From NCBI RefSeq assembly GCF_001543325.1, contig NZ_CP013355.1, forward strand, positions 1,270,001-1,334,000: a stretch of DNA of 64,000 nt, in the 5' to 3' direction. This document shows, one piece after another, positions 36,444 through 44,455 of the stretch (within the stretch, counting starts at the first letter, position 1; each line of letters starts with the position of its first letter). Source of the stretch: Lutibacter profundi (GTDB lineage Bacteria; Bacteroidota; Bacteroidia; Flavobacteriales; Flavobacteriaceae). Below the pieces are notes generated by a model. The model searched no databases, was not told the origin of the DNA, and saw only the letters and a list, made by a program, of their open reading frames with translations. Position numbers and translations under genes: made by a program.

Positions 36444-39400
36444 ATGAAAAAAATTATAGCTCTTCTGTTTTTCGGAATTAGTTTAATTACCTATTCACAA
36501 AAGGATAACAGTAAACTGAACACTAATTCCTCAACTCCATTTTTCGTTGGCTTAGCTTCAGGTATTTCAACTCCTTCAGCAAGTTTTAGCGATGATAGTT
36601 TTGCTGCAAACGGTAGCTTTATTCATATCTCTGGAGCATATTATTTTTCAAATTTTGGAATAGGTGTTTCTTTTGGGCAAATATCAAATCCAACCAGTAG
36701 CAATTTTAACAATTCAACAAATTCACTTGACATCCCAATAATAAATACTTCTGAAAACTGGAAGCAAATCTATTATGGAATTGGGCCAGAATATAAAACA
36801 AACTTTGGAAGTTTTAGTGCTACATTTTCCTCCAAAATAGGTTTACAATCGGTTAATTCTGTTGAGCTTCAAAGTAGTTCAAACGTTAATAATATAGATA
36901 TTTTTACTCCTGTAATAATAATGAAATCAGATAAAAACTCAAGTTTATCTTACTTTTCAACAGGTATAAAATTAGGTTATAACCTAAGCCAAAATTTTAA
37001 TCTTTCTGTAACAGCCAATTATATGTCTGCACTTTCTAATGGAATTACCCTTTCAAGAAGCAAAATTACAGACACCAATAGAAATGGCATTATTGATGCT
37101 GAAGATTTAAAATTTGCTACTGGGTCAGCAACTATAGATTATGAAACATCAACACAAAACATAAAACCACAAACTACTAATTTTGGAATTGGATTGAGTT
37201 ATTCTTTTGGTTCCAAAAAAGGATACGATTATTATGAAGCAAAGGATGATGAAAATAACAGTACTAAAGCCATAAACCATGATGCTAGTAGAAATAACAA
37301 CACAAACTCTATTGTGGCTCCTGAATCTAAAGGTGACGGAAATGATGACAAAAATAACGGTACTAGAGCCATAAACCATGATGCTAGTAGAAGTAATAAC
37401 ACAAACTCTATTACTGCTCCTGAATCTAAAGGTGATGGAAATGATGACAAAAATAATGGTACTAGAGCCATAAACCATGATGCTAGTAGAAATAACAACA
37501 CAAACTCTATTGTGGCTCCTGAATCTAAAGGTGACGGAAATGGTAATAGCACAACTAAAAGAGGGAAAAGAAAAGCAAAAAAAGAATGCTTAGAAAATGG
37601 AGGCTCTTTTTGGGAAAGCAGTGATGGATCTTACCATTGTATGATGAAATTATCTACATCTAAACAAGAAGGAAATACAACCAATGAACTATTTAGAAGC
37701 AAAAAAAGAAAATGCTTTAAAGCTGGCGGACAATGGGTTACAAATCCTCACGGTTCGTTTTGTTGGAATCCTTCTCAACAAACTGCTAAAGTTGAAGTAA
37801 ATACTGGAGATAACACTAACTCCTTGTTAAGAGGTATTAAAAAAGAAAAAAATAAACTAGACGAAGATAGTGATGGTGATGGATTATCAGTTGGTTTAGA
37901 AATATCAGATAATGCAGATAACGATTGTGACGATAGGGATAGTTCTTCTTTAAAAAGAATGAATAAAGCAGAATTAATTGATGCGATGGCTAAAGATGCT
38001 AATTTATCTAAAGCGGATGCCAAAAGAGCACTTGAAGCTTTAACAGCTAACTTATCAAAGTCCTTAAAAAAGGGTAACTCGGTACAATTAATTGGTTTTG
38101 GGAATTCTATCTCAGCAAGAGCTGCTAGAACTGGTAGAAATCCTCAAACTGGAGCAACAATTAAAATTGCTGATTATAAAAATCCTAAAAGGATAAATAA
38201 TTCTCAAGATACTCAAGTTAATAGTGGTAAAACCCAAATGAATAAAGGCGAATTAGTGGATGCTATTGCAAAAGATGCTAATTTATCTAAAGCCGATGCA
38301 AAGAAAGCTTTAAATGCTTTCGAGTCTATAGTATCTAAAAAATTAAATACTGGAAAATGTATAAAATTAATTGTACCCGTTGCAATAAATAAAAGAATTA
38401 AAGAAGGGGGTAAAACAATTGGTGCTAGTCAAGGAAACAATCTGAACGAAGATGAAGAATTAAACCTAAAACGAAAGCGCCCAGGAAGAACGAAATATTC
38501 AAATATTACCTTAAAAAGAAATCAAGTTAAGGATGGTGAAAGCAACGGTACTAGAGCCATAAACCATGATGCAAGTAGAAGTAATAACACAAATTCTATT
38601 ACTGCTCCTGAATCTAAAGGTGATGGAAATGATAACAAAAATAACGGTACTAGAGCCATAAACCATGATGCAAGTAGAAGTAATAACACAAACTCTATTA
38701 CTGCTCCTGAATCTAAAGGTGATGGAAATGATGACAAAAATAATGGTACTAGAGCCATAAACCATGATGCTAGTAGAAATAACAACACAAACTCTATTGT
38801 GGCTCCTGAATCTAAAGGTGACGGAAATGGTAATAGCACAACTAAAAGAGGTAAAAGAAAAGCAAAAAAAGAATGCTTAGAAAATGGAGGCTCTTTTTGG
38901 GAAAGCAGTGATGGATCATACCATTGTATGATGAAATTATCTACATCTAAACAAGAAGGAAATACAACCAATGAACTATTTAGAAGCAAAAAAAGAAAAT
39001 GCTTTAAGGCTGGTGGAAAATGGGTTACAAATTCTCACGGTTCGTTTTGTTGGAATCCTTCTCAACAAACTGCTAAAGTTGAAGTAAATACTGGAGATAA
39101 CATTAATTTGCCATTAAGACGTTATGCAACAGAACGCAAAAAAAAGTTTAAAACTAAAGTACCAAGAAAAAATCAACATTCAAATAATAATCTTTCTGGT
39201 TACACTACAGAATCAACCATGATATTTGTTAAAGTAGATGAAACTTCTTTAAGGCAGTCTAATACTAAAATTCATAAAGACAATTCTGTTCAAGATAATG
39301 ACAAAAGAATGTCAAAAAGAACTTTACGAGCTAGAAATGGATACAGAGAAAGAGTACAAGCACGAACACTTAGAACTGCTGATAAAAGATATCGTGATGA

Positions 39401-39953
39401 AAGAGTGAAAGCACGAACACTTAGAACTAGTGACAAGAGATACAGAGCTAAACGTGATGAAAGAGTAAAAGCACGAACACTTAGAACTAGAGACAAAAGA
39501 TATAGTAATAAACGTGATGAAAGAGTACAAGCACGAACACTAAGAACTGCTGATAAAAGATATAGAGAGAGAATTAGAGATAATAACGTACGAGATAAAA
39601 AAAATACAATTCAGAATAAAAAACCTATAAAAATTACAACAAAAGAAAATAACAAGGTAATTCCTTCAAATGATTTAGATACTCGATATTTAAAGGTTCA
39701 AAATTATCAAACTATTCAAATTTCAAAAAGTAAATTTCAATTAACTGCACCACTTTTAATTAGCAAAAATCAAACTGACCTTATAAGTTATAATTGGACT
39801 GTTAAAAATAAAACCCAAAATAAAGTAGCTAAATTTACCGGGGAAACCATTCATTATAATTTTGATGTTAGTGGTACTTATGAAATTGAAATAACCCCTG
39901 TGGTTAACCATAAAAATTTGAATTCATACCATATCAGTATTATTTGCAATTAA
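36444..39953 (+). CDS. Outer-membrane barrel fused to two HU-like DNA-binding domains and Arg-rich repeats
   Basis: 1169 residues. A signal peptide (ALLFFGISLITYS) leads into an outer-membrane barrel at about residues 20-258, ending in the strand FGIGLSYSF. Then come three 33-residue repeats (about 270-370), two two-cysteine modules (CLENGG...HC and CFKAGG...FC), and a calcium-type acidic loop (DSDGDGL...DNDCDDRD). HU domain 1 spans residues 506-585 with the DNA-arm motif RTGRNPQTGATIKIA intact; a degenerate HU copy lies at 599-672. A second copy of the 33-residue repeats and Cys modules follows, then four Arg-rich ERV-x-ARTLRT-x-DKRY units (969-1042) and a PKD-like C-terminal domain. Reading continues with no frameshift. 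The architecture is not one I recognise. Confidence 0.85.
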   Translation: MKKIIALLFFGISLITYSQKDNSKLNTNSSTPFFVGLASGISTPSASFSDDSFAANGSFIHISGAYYFSNFGIGVSFGQISNPTSSNFNNSTNSLDIPIINTSENWKQIYYGIGPEYKTNFGSFSATFSSKIGLQSVNSVELQSSSNVNNIDIFTPVIIMKSDKNSSLSYFSTGIKLGYNLSQNFNLSVTANYMSALSNGITLSRSKITDTNRNGIIDAEDLKFATGSATIDYETSTQNIKPQTTNFGIGLSYSFGSKKGYDYYEAKDDENNSTKAINHDASRNNNTNSIVAPESKGDGNDDKNNGTRAINHDASRSNNTNSITAPESKGDGNDDKNNGTRAINHDASRNNNTNSIVAPESKGDGNGNSTTKRGKRKAKKECLENGGSFWESSDGSYHCMMKLSTSKQEGNTTNELFRSKKRKCFKAGGQWVTNPHGSFCWNPSQQTAKVEVNTGDNTNSLLRGIKKEKNKLDEDSDGDGLSVGLEISDNADNDCDDRDSSSLKRMNKAELIDAMAKDANLSKADAKRALEALTANLSKSLKKGNSVQLIGFGNSISARAARTGRNPQTGATIKIADYKNPKRINNSQDTQVNSGKTQMNKGELVDAIAKDANLSKADAKKALNAFESIVSKKLNTGKCIKLIVPVAINKRIKEGGKTIGASQGNNLNEDEELNLKRKRPGRTKYSNITLKRNQVKDGESNGTRAINHDASRSNNTNSITAPESKGDGNDNKNNGTRAINHDASRSNNTNSITAPESKGDGNDDKNNGTRAINHDASRNNNTNSIVAPESKGDGNGNSTTKRGKRKAKKECLENGGSFWESSDGSYHCMMKLSTSKQEGNTTNELFRSKKRKCFKAGGKWVTNSHGSFCWNPSQQTAKVEVNTGDNINLPLRRYATERKKKFKTKVPRKNQHSNNNLSGYTTESTMIFVKVDETSLRQSNTKIHKDNSVQDNDKRMSKRTLRARNGYRERVQARTLRTADKRYRDERVKARTLRTSDKRYRAKRDERVKARTLRTRDKRYSNKRDERVQARTLRTADKRYRERIRDNNVRDKKNTIQNKKPIKITTKENNKVIPSNDLDTRYLKVQNYQTIQISKSKFQLTAPLLISKNQTDLISYNWTVKNKTQNKVAKFTGETIHYNFDVSGTYEIEITPVVNHKNLNSYHISIICN
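37262..37820 (+). repeat. 559-bp internal direct repeat, copy 1 (with 99-bp tandem units)
   Basis: Contains three 99-bp tandem units (starting 37262, 37361 and 37460; TACTAGAGCC-like starts) and both Cys modules. It is repeated almost exactly 1287 bp downstream at 38549, with the HU domains between the copies. The repeat is in frame (429 codons apart). Confidence 0.92.
38549..39107 (+). repeat. 559-bp internal direct repeat, copy 2
   Basis: Near-identical to 37262-37820, with tandem units at 38549, 38648 and 38747. A few base differences are visible, for example CAAGTAGAA for CTAGTAGAA. High identity within one gene suggests recent duplication or gene conversion. Confidence 0.92.
39348..39569 (+). 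repeat. Arg-rich coding tandem repeats (four units)
   Basis: Units begin GAAAGAGT at 39348, 39399, 39459 and 39519, giving periods of 51, 60 and 60 bp. Each encodes ERV-x-ARTLRT-x-DKRY, with AKRD or NKRD spacers in the longer ones. Confidence 0.88.
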
Positions 39954-39967
39954 TAAATAATATTTTT

Positions 39968-41383
39968 ATGAAATTAAAATTAAGTATTACACTACTTATT
40001 TTATTCACTTCTTGGGTTTGTTATGGTCAAATTTCAAACCCAAGACATCCCGCAGAATGGGAAGAAATAAGCAGTGTTATTATGGAATTTCGCTACTTTA
40101 AAAAACCAAACGAAAGTTGGGATAAAGCTTTAGATCCTTTTATAAAAACAGCAAAAGCATGTATTGAAGAGAAAATAAATTTTTATATTATAAAACCAAC
40201 TGAAAATAGCAAGTATTCTCATCAAATGGATTTAGATTCCATTTTTAAAAATAAAAATATTAGCTCACCTTTTGTGCATATTATTTCGAAAGATACTATC
40301 TCAGGTTCTTATCCTTGGACAAGAGACCATGGTATGAATTTTGTTTATAAAAACGATGTTGAAAAAGGTTATTTGTATAATTTTTTTGAAGATTATACAG
40401 GCAATTTTATAGCAGAACAATTTAACTATCCTAGTGCTATTATAACTCCAGAAAACAATAACGATTATTATACAGATGGCGGTAATTTTTTAACAGATGG
40501 ACACGGAACATTTAATATCGCTGCAACAGATATCACAGAAGATTTACCAACTAGTTTAAAGTTGAAATATGATTACTTTTATCAATATTTTGGCATACAG
40601 AAAACGTTAAATGTACTTGTTCCTTTTGTTCATGTAGATTATTTTTTAAAACTAATTAACGAAGAAACTGCTATTATATCTTATATCCCTAATAATAATT
40701 ATGACATATCAATAGATGAATATTATGATCATCAATATTATATAGACCAAGCAGCCATTTCAATATCTCAATATTTAAAATCTGCTTTTGGTAGAGAACT
40801 GAAACTCATCCCTATCCAAAATGCACCAACAACCTATGATAAAAAAACAGAAACTGTTTTACACACTTCAAAAGCGACTTATACAAACTCTTTAATTTTA
40901 AACAAAACTGTTTTAGTACCTCAATATAGTATAGAACCTTTTGATTCGTTAGCAATAAATACATATAAAAAAGTGATGCCTGGCTATAAAATAGTTGGTG
41001 TAAATTGTAGACTGTACGGACAATTTTCGGGTGCAATACATTGTTTAACACATGAAATTTATGCAAACAATCCTATTTATATAAAACACAAATGGTATCA
41101 AGACATTGTAAAAAATAATTTAAACGGATTTCCAATTAGTATTGTCTCAAAATCACCAAGCGGCATAAAAAAAGCAATCTTATTTTGGAAAACTAGTCAA
41201 ACTATGCCGTATAAATCTCTTCAAATGAAAAATGTTAAAAATGATATTTTTGAAGCTATTATTCCTACTGCAAATAGTGGCATAACTATTAGTTACTATA
41301 TACAAGTTCAAAATAATAACGGTAAAACAATTCAAAAACCAATGGTTGCTCCAAAATATTCCTATAGGTTTACTGTTGAATAA
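39968..41383 (+). CDS. Secreted peptidylarginine deiminase-like protein (PAD_porph family)
   Basis: 471 residues from ATG 39968 (MKLKLSITLLILF) with signal peptide to about CYGQ; the longer frame to 39944 overlaps the previous gene. The catalytic domain belongs to the agmatine deiminase/Porphyromonas PAD family. D120 in PWTRDHG, H222 and D224 in FVHVDYF and C359 in SGAIHCLTHE match the deiminase triad pattern. A C-terminal Ig-like domain follows (about 390-471), as in P. gingivalis PAD, but no type IX sorting domain is evident. It lies 14 bp after an Arg-rich repeat protein. Agmatine deiminases are normally cytosolic, so the signal peptide argues for protein arginine as substrate. Confidence 0.88.
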   Translation: MKLKLSITLLILFTSWVCYGQISNPRHPAEWEEISSVIMEFRYFKKPNESWDKALDPFIKTAKACIEEKINFYIIKPTENSKYSHQMDLDSIFKNKNISSPFVHIISKDTISGSYPWTRDHGMNFVYKNDVEKGYLYNFFEDYTGNFIAEQFNYPSAIITPENNNDYYTDGGNFLTDGHGTFNIAATDITEDLPTSLKLKYDYFYQYFGIQKTLNVLVPFVHVDYFLKLINEETAIISYIPNNNYDISIDEYYDHQYYIDQAAISISQYLKSAFGRELKLIPIQNAPTTYDKKTETVLHTSKATYTNSLILNKTVLVPQYSIEPFDSLAINTYKKVMPGYKIVGVNCRLYGQFSGAIHCLTHEIYANNPIYIKHKWYQDIVKNNLNGFPISIVSKSPSGIKKAILFWKTSQTMPYKSLQMKNVKNDIFEAIIPTANSGITISYYIQVQNNNGKTIQKPMVAPKYSYRFTVE

Positions 41384-41423
41384 TGCATGTTTTTGGTTAC
41401 AGAAAATATTTTTAGATAAACAA

Positions 41424-41440
41424 GGGTAACAAAAATACTA
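41424..41440 (+). promoter_or_regulatory. GGTAACAAAA motif, site 4
   Basis: GGGTAACAAAAATACTA, 62 bp before the lipoprotein ATG at 41486. Confidence 0.35.
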
Positions 41441-41485
41441 CATTATGTATATAAGGTTGAATATTGATTTTAAAAACAATTAGAA

Positions 41486-42064
41486 ATGAAAACAATTTTA
41501 CTTATTATTTTAACAACAGTTTTATTTGTTAGTTGCGATAATGATAACGACCCAACAAACAATGTGTGTGATGACAACTACGTAAACACATTAATAACAG
41601 ATGCTTTTTCTGCAACAAATGGCTATGATGACTTACCAGAATTTATGGATTTAAAAACACACCAATACCGAATAAAAATAAATGCAGATGGTGAAATTTG
41701 TAGTGTTGGTTATCAAAACCCAAGCACTTGGACGGGTAATTATATTATTGAAATAATTAATGAAACTACAAATGCATCCTACTCTGGTACACATTCTTTT
41801 TCACAAGCACAACTAGATTACCAAAGCATTACTCCTGTTGCTGTAAGTTCAGGAGATATAATTAAAGTGATGCGAACAATAGCTAACAGCACCTCACTTA
41901 ACGAAACAGTTGGTAGAATATTAAGAAAATCAGATTTTACAAACGTTCCATATCCAATAACACAAGGAAATGTTGAATTTTTAAGTTCTGATTTTTATGG
42001 ATCAGGAGGACCTGTGCCAAATTTTGGGCAGCCGTATATTCCTTTAGGATTTAAAGTGAATTAA
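41486..42064 (+). CDS. Lipoprotein of unknown function
   Basis: A 192-residue protein with lipobox LFVSC (cysteine at residue 17) followed by DNDND, an acidic stretch like that on the 21438 lipoprotein. The mature part has a cysteine pair (CDDN and GEICSVGYQ) and beta-rich sequence (TGNYIIEIINETTNASY). No family recognised. It is the last gene of the 22-42 kb cluster and has its own GGTAACAAAA site. Confidence 0.78.
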   Translation: MKTILLIILTTVLFVSCDNDNDPTNNVCDDNYVNTLITDAFSATNGYDDLPEFMDLKTHQYRIKINADGEICSVGYQNPSTWTGNYIIEIINETTNASYSGTHSFSQAQLDYQSITPVAVSSGDIIKVMRTIANSTSLNETVGRILRKSDFTNVPYPITQGNVEFLSSDFYGSGGPVPNFGQPYIPLGFKVN

Positions 42065-42224
42065 ATAAGCTACATAGAGATTAAAAATAAATAATAATAT
42101 TCCATCCTTTTAAAAATAAGTCATATTATTCGTCCCCACTTTTTTTAGTTCAATGAAATTTCATTTTTAGAAAGCTTCCTTTTTACTTAAATTCATGTAA
42201 TTTAGCAGTCCTAAAAAAATAAAT

Positions 42225-42677
42225 TTGAATTTCGAAATTACTTTCAATACAAAATGGTCAGATTTTGACCCAAACAGGCATATGCGTCACACGGCTTACA
42301 ATGATTATGCTGCTGAAGTTAGAGTGCGTTTTTTTCAAGCGCATGGCCTTTCAATAACAGAGTTTGCAAAATTAAATATTGGCCCTATTTTATTTAAAGA
42401 AGAAACCTCTTTTTTTAAAGAAATTCACATCGGCGAAAATATTACTGTTAAAATGGAATTAGAAGGTGTTTCTAATGGTATTGAACGTTGGCGTTTTAAC
42501 CATCAAATATTCAACGAAAAAGGAGAACTCTCTGCGGAAATAAAGGTGTATGGAGCTTGGATAGATTTAGTAAAACGCAAACTAACTGCTCCTCCTCAAA
42601 AATTTGTTACAATTTTTGAGAACTTACCTAAGACAAGCAATTTTAAAAAAATTGAATTAAGAAAAAAGAACCTTTAA
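42225..42677 (+). CDS. Acyl-CoA thioesterase (hotdog fold, 4HBT family)
   Basis: 150 residues from a TTG start, because the conserved WSDFDPNRHMRHTAYNDYA segment begins only about 10 residues in and no ATG lies in range. This is the 4HBT signature with the catalytic aspartate in F-D-x-x-x-H. It probably hydrolyses acyl-CoA thioesters in the cytosol. The end overlaps the convergent MORN gene by 4 bp. Confidence 0.88.
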   Translation: MNFEITFNTKWSDFDPNRHMRHTAYNDYAAEVRVRFFQAHGLSITEFAKLNIGPILFKEETSFFKEIHIGENITVKMELEGVSNGIERWRFNHQIFNEKGELSAEIKVYGAWIDLVKRKLTAPPQKFVTIFENLPKTSNFKKIELRKKNL

Positions 42678-43381
42678 TTATTTAAAATAAGTTCCCACTC
42701 TCCTGGTGTATTAATTATAAATGCGAAAATAACATCAAATGTCATTGTTTTTAACTTATTTGAAGTAGTGTAATTTAATTTACACTCAAATGGGTACGTA
42801 ATATTTTCATAGCCAACATAATTAGGTGTTTCTATTCTATTGCCATTCGTACTGTCTAATCTAATATTTGAAATACTTGTATTATAACTCCCATTTTGCA
42901 TAAACTTAATTTTTACTTTATTCGTTACAAAACTATCACTTTCCTGTACCTTTCTAAAAGTATAACGATCTACACCTCTATTCCATTTCACACTATAATC
43001 TGGTATTTTAGCCTTACCAATATATCTGTCATTTTTCCAAATACCAATTCTAATTGAATCACTACCATTTACCTTAAATACTAATTTTCCCTTTCCATTC
43101 ATTAATCCATTTTTAAATTGTCCTTCATAATAATTTCCAGAAGCAAATGTTAATACACCCTTACCATTGGGAAGTCCTTTTTTAAAAGAGCCCTTGTATG
43201 TATTAATTCCTTTAGCAACACCTTTACCATGAGCTAAACCTTTTTTACATTTACCTAAATATTGTTCTTGAATTCCCTTTTTTAAGACTTTACAATCTGA
43301 TTTTTTTTGAGCAAATAATATAAAAATACCACCAAAAAAGATAAAAATTAATAATGCAATTTTATTTTTCATACTTTTCAT
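42674..43381 (-). CDS. Secreted MORN-repeat protein
   Basis: A 235-residue protein with a signal sequence (ALLIFIFFGGIFILFAQ; start at 43381 or the nearby ATG at 43372). At least three MORN-type repeats follow (GKGVAKGINTYKGSF, GKGVLTFASGNYYEGQF, GKGKLVFK), a motif often found in membrane-associated proteins. The C-terminal half is not recognised. Confidence 0.85.
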   Translation of the reverse strand: MKSMKNKIALLIFIFFGGIFILFAQKKSDCKVLKKGIQEQYLGKCKKGLAHGKGVAKGINTYKGSFKKGLPNGKGVLTFASGNYYEGQFKNGLMNGKGKLVFKVNGSDSIRIGIWKNDRYIGKAKIPDYSVKWNRGVDRYTFRKVQESDSFVTNKVKIKFMQNGSYNTSISNIRLDSTNGNRIETPNYVGYENITYPFECKLNYTTSNKLKTMTFDVIFAFIINTPGEWELILNN

Positions 43382-43525
43382 GTTTAATTCTACTTTAAAA
43401 GTAGAAAATAAAACCTAATTATTTTACGAACACCTAACTATTCTTAGTTAAATTAATGTTAATCTATAATAATAATTATTACCTTTAAATTTTAGTTCTT
43501 AATTTTATCCTACATTTTAATTTAT

Positions 43526-44134
43526 ATGAAATCACTTATCTCCATACTTATTTTTATTCTATTTTTTAGTACTACTCTTTTTTCACAACAAAGAGGAAAT
43601 CATGGGAATTCTTCACAGAAAGCAATGCCACAGAAAATAAATCCTAAAAATATGGCTGGAATTATATCTTATGATTTTGATGAAGTGATAAAAAAGTTAA
43701 AAATTAAAGAAACGCCTATCAAAAATATTGTTTCAAAGGCAATCACAACTCATAACAATAAAATAAACGAGCTAAAAACATTTAACTACGAAATATTTAA
43801 CAATGTAAAATCCTTTTTAACAAAAAAAAGAAATGAAGCCAAATTAAGCCGTGATTTTACTATTATGACAGAGGCTAGAATGAAAGCAAATGAAATGTTA
43901 GCTCCTATAAGAGATAAAGTTATTACACAAAAAAGCATTTTAAATACCACACTAAAAAAGGAACTCTCTGAAAAACAATTTAAGAAGTGGCTAAAGTATC
44001 AACAAGGAAAACTTAAAGAGTTAAAACCTAAAAATACTCAACAAAGCATGCAAAGTGCACAAAACAGACAGCAAATACAAAGAAATGGACAAAGAAACAG
44101 ACAAAGACAAAGTATGAATGGAAGACGTTACTAA
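43526..44134 (+). CDS. Secreted helical protein, Q/R-rich tail (possibly Spy/CpxP-like)
   Basis: A 202-residue protein with signal peptide (MKSLISILIFILFFSTTLFSQ). The core is mostly helical and charged, with an LSEKQFKKWLKYQQGKLKEL segment that recalls the LTxxQ-type motif of periplasmic Spy/CpxP-family proteins. The tail is dominated by Q, N and R (RQQIQRNGQRNRQRQSMNGRR). The family assignment is tentative. A terminator hairpin follows. Confidence 0.75.
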   Translation: MKSLISILIFILFFSTTLFSQQRGNHGNSSQKAMPQKINPKNMAGIISYDFDEVIKKLKIKETPIKNIVSKAITTHNNKINELKTFNYEIFNNVKSFLTKKRNEAKLSRDFTIMTEARMKANEMLAPIRDKVITQKSILNTTLKKELSEKQFKKWLKYQQGKLKELKPKNTQQSMQSAQNRQQIQRNGQRNRQRQSMNGRRY

Positions 44135-44165
44135 TTCATTGTATAATTATTAAACTATCTATTCC

Positions 44166-44198
44166 AAAAAAAGTTTCTCAACTAGAGAAGCTTTTTTT
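44166..44198 (+). terminator. Terminator after the Spy-like gene
   Basis: AAAAAAAGTTTCTC, loop AACTA, GAGAAGCTTTTTTT: a near-perfect stem with one mismatch and a T tract. Confidence 0.75.
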
Positions 44199-44220
44199 GT
44201 GTAACTAGGTTTTTTCAACA

Positions 44221-44249
44221 AAAAAAGCTCCTCATTTCTGAAGAGCTTT
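44221..44249 (-). terminator. Terminator for tRNA-Leu
   Basis: On the reverse strand AAAGCTCTTC...GAGGAGCTTTTTT forms a stem-loop just after the tRNA 3' end, with a T run. Confidence 0.7.
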
Positions 44250-44250
44250 G

Positions 44251-44332
44251 TGCGGGCGGAGAGACTCGAACTCTCACACCTTGCGGCACTAGATCCTAAG
44301 TCTAGCGTGTCTACCAATTCCACCACGCCCGC
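44251..44332 (-). tRNA. tRNA-Leu(UAG)
   Basis: The reverse strand gives an 82-base cloverleaf. The acceptor stem is GCGGGCG/CGCCCGC with A as discriminator. The D arm contains TGGTAGAC. The anticodon stem is CTAGA/TCTAG around the loop CTTAGGA (anticodon TAG at 44298-44296), followed by a long variable arm (TGCCGCAAGGTGT) and a TTCGAGTC T-loop. The long variable arm is typical of leucine tRNA. CCA is not encoded. It reads CUN leucine codons. Confidence 0.95.
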
Positions 44333-44400
44333 TTAATTATTGTGGGTGCAAATATACACAATACTTTAAAATTGCAAAGCAGTTATTAAATATTTTTTCA

Positions 44401-44434
44401 TTGATTCAAATCCAAATAAAATTGCTTAATTTTG
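44401..44434 (+). promoter_or_regulatory. Putative promoter of the M20 dipeptidase gene
   Basis: TTG (44401-44403) followed after 23 bases by TAATTTTG (44427-44434), matching the TTG / TAnnTTTG pattern of Bacteroidota promoters, 21 bp before the ATG. Confidence 0.55.
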
Positions 44435-44455
44435 GTTAACTAAAATTAAAATTTA

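Noticed and set aside
37149-37552. Long reverse-strand frames over the repeat region (also at 38511-38989 and 39290-39530)
   Set aside because: They are mirror frames of the in-frame repeats, have low-complexity sequence and no start context.
37262-37560. Regularly spaced repeats that could suggest a CRISPR array
   Set aside because: Period is 99 bp and in frame with the coding sequence; there are no unique spacers, so it is a protein repeat.
39968-41383. Cytosolic agmatine deiminase (polyamine synthesis)
   Set aside because: The protein has a signal peptide and a C-terminal Ig-like domain as in secreted protein deiminases, and no polyamine genes are nearby.
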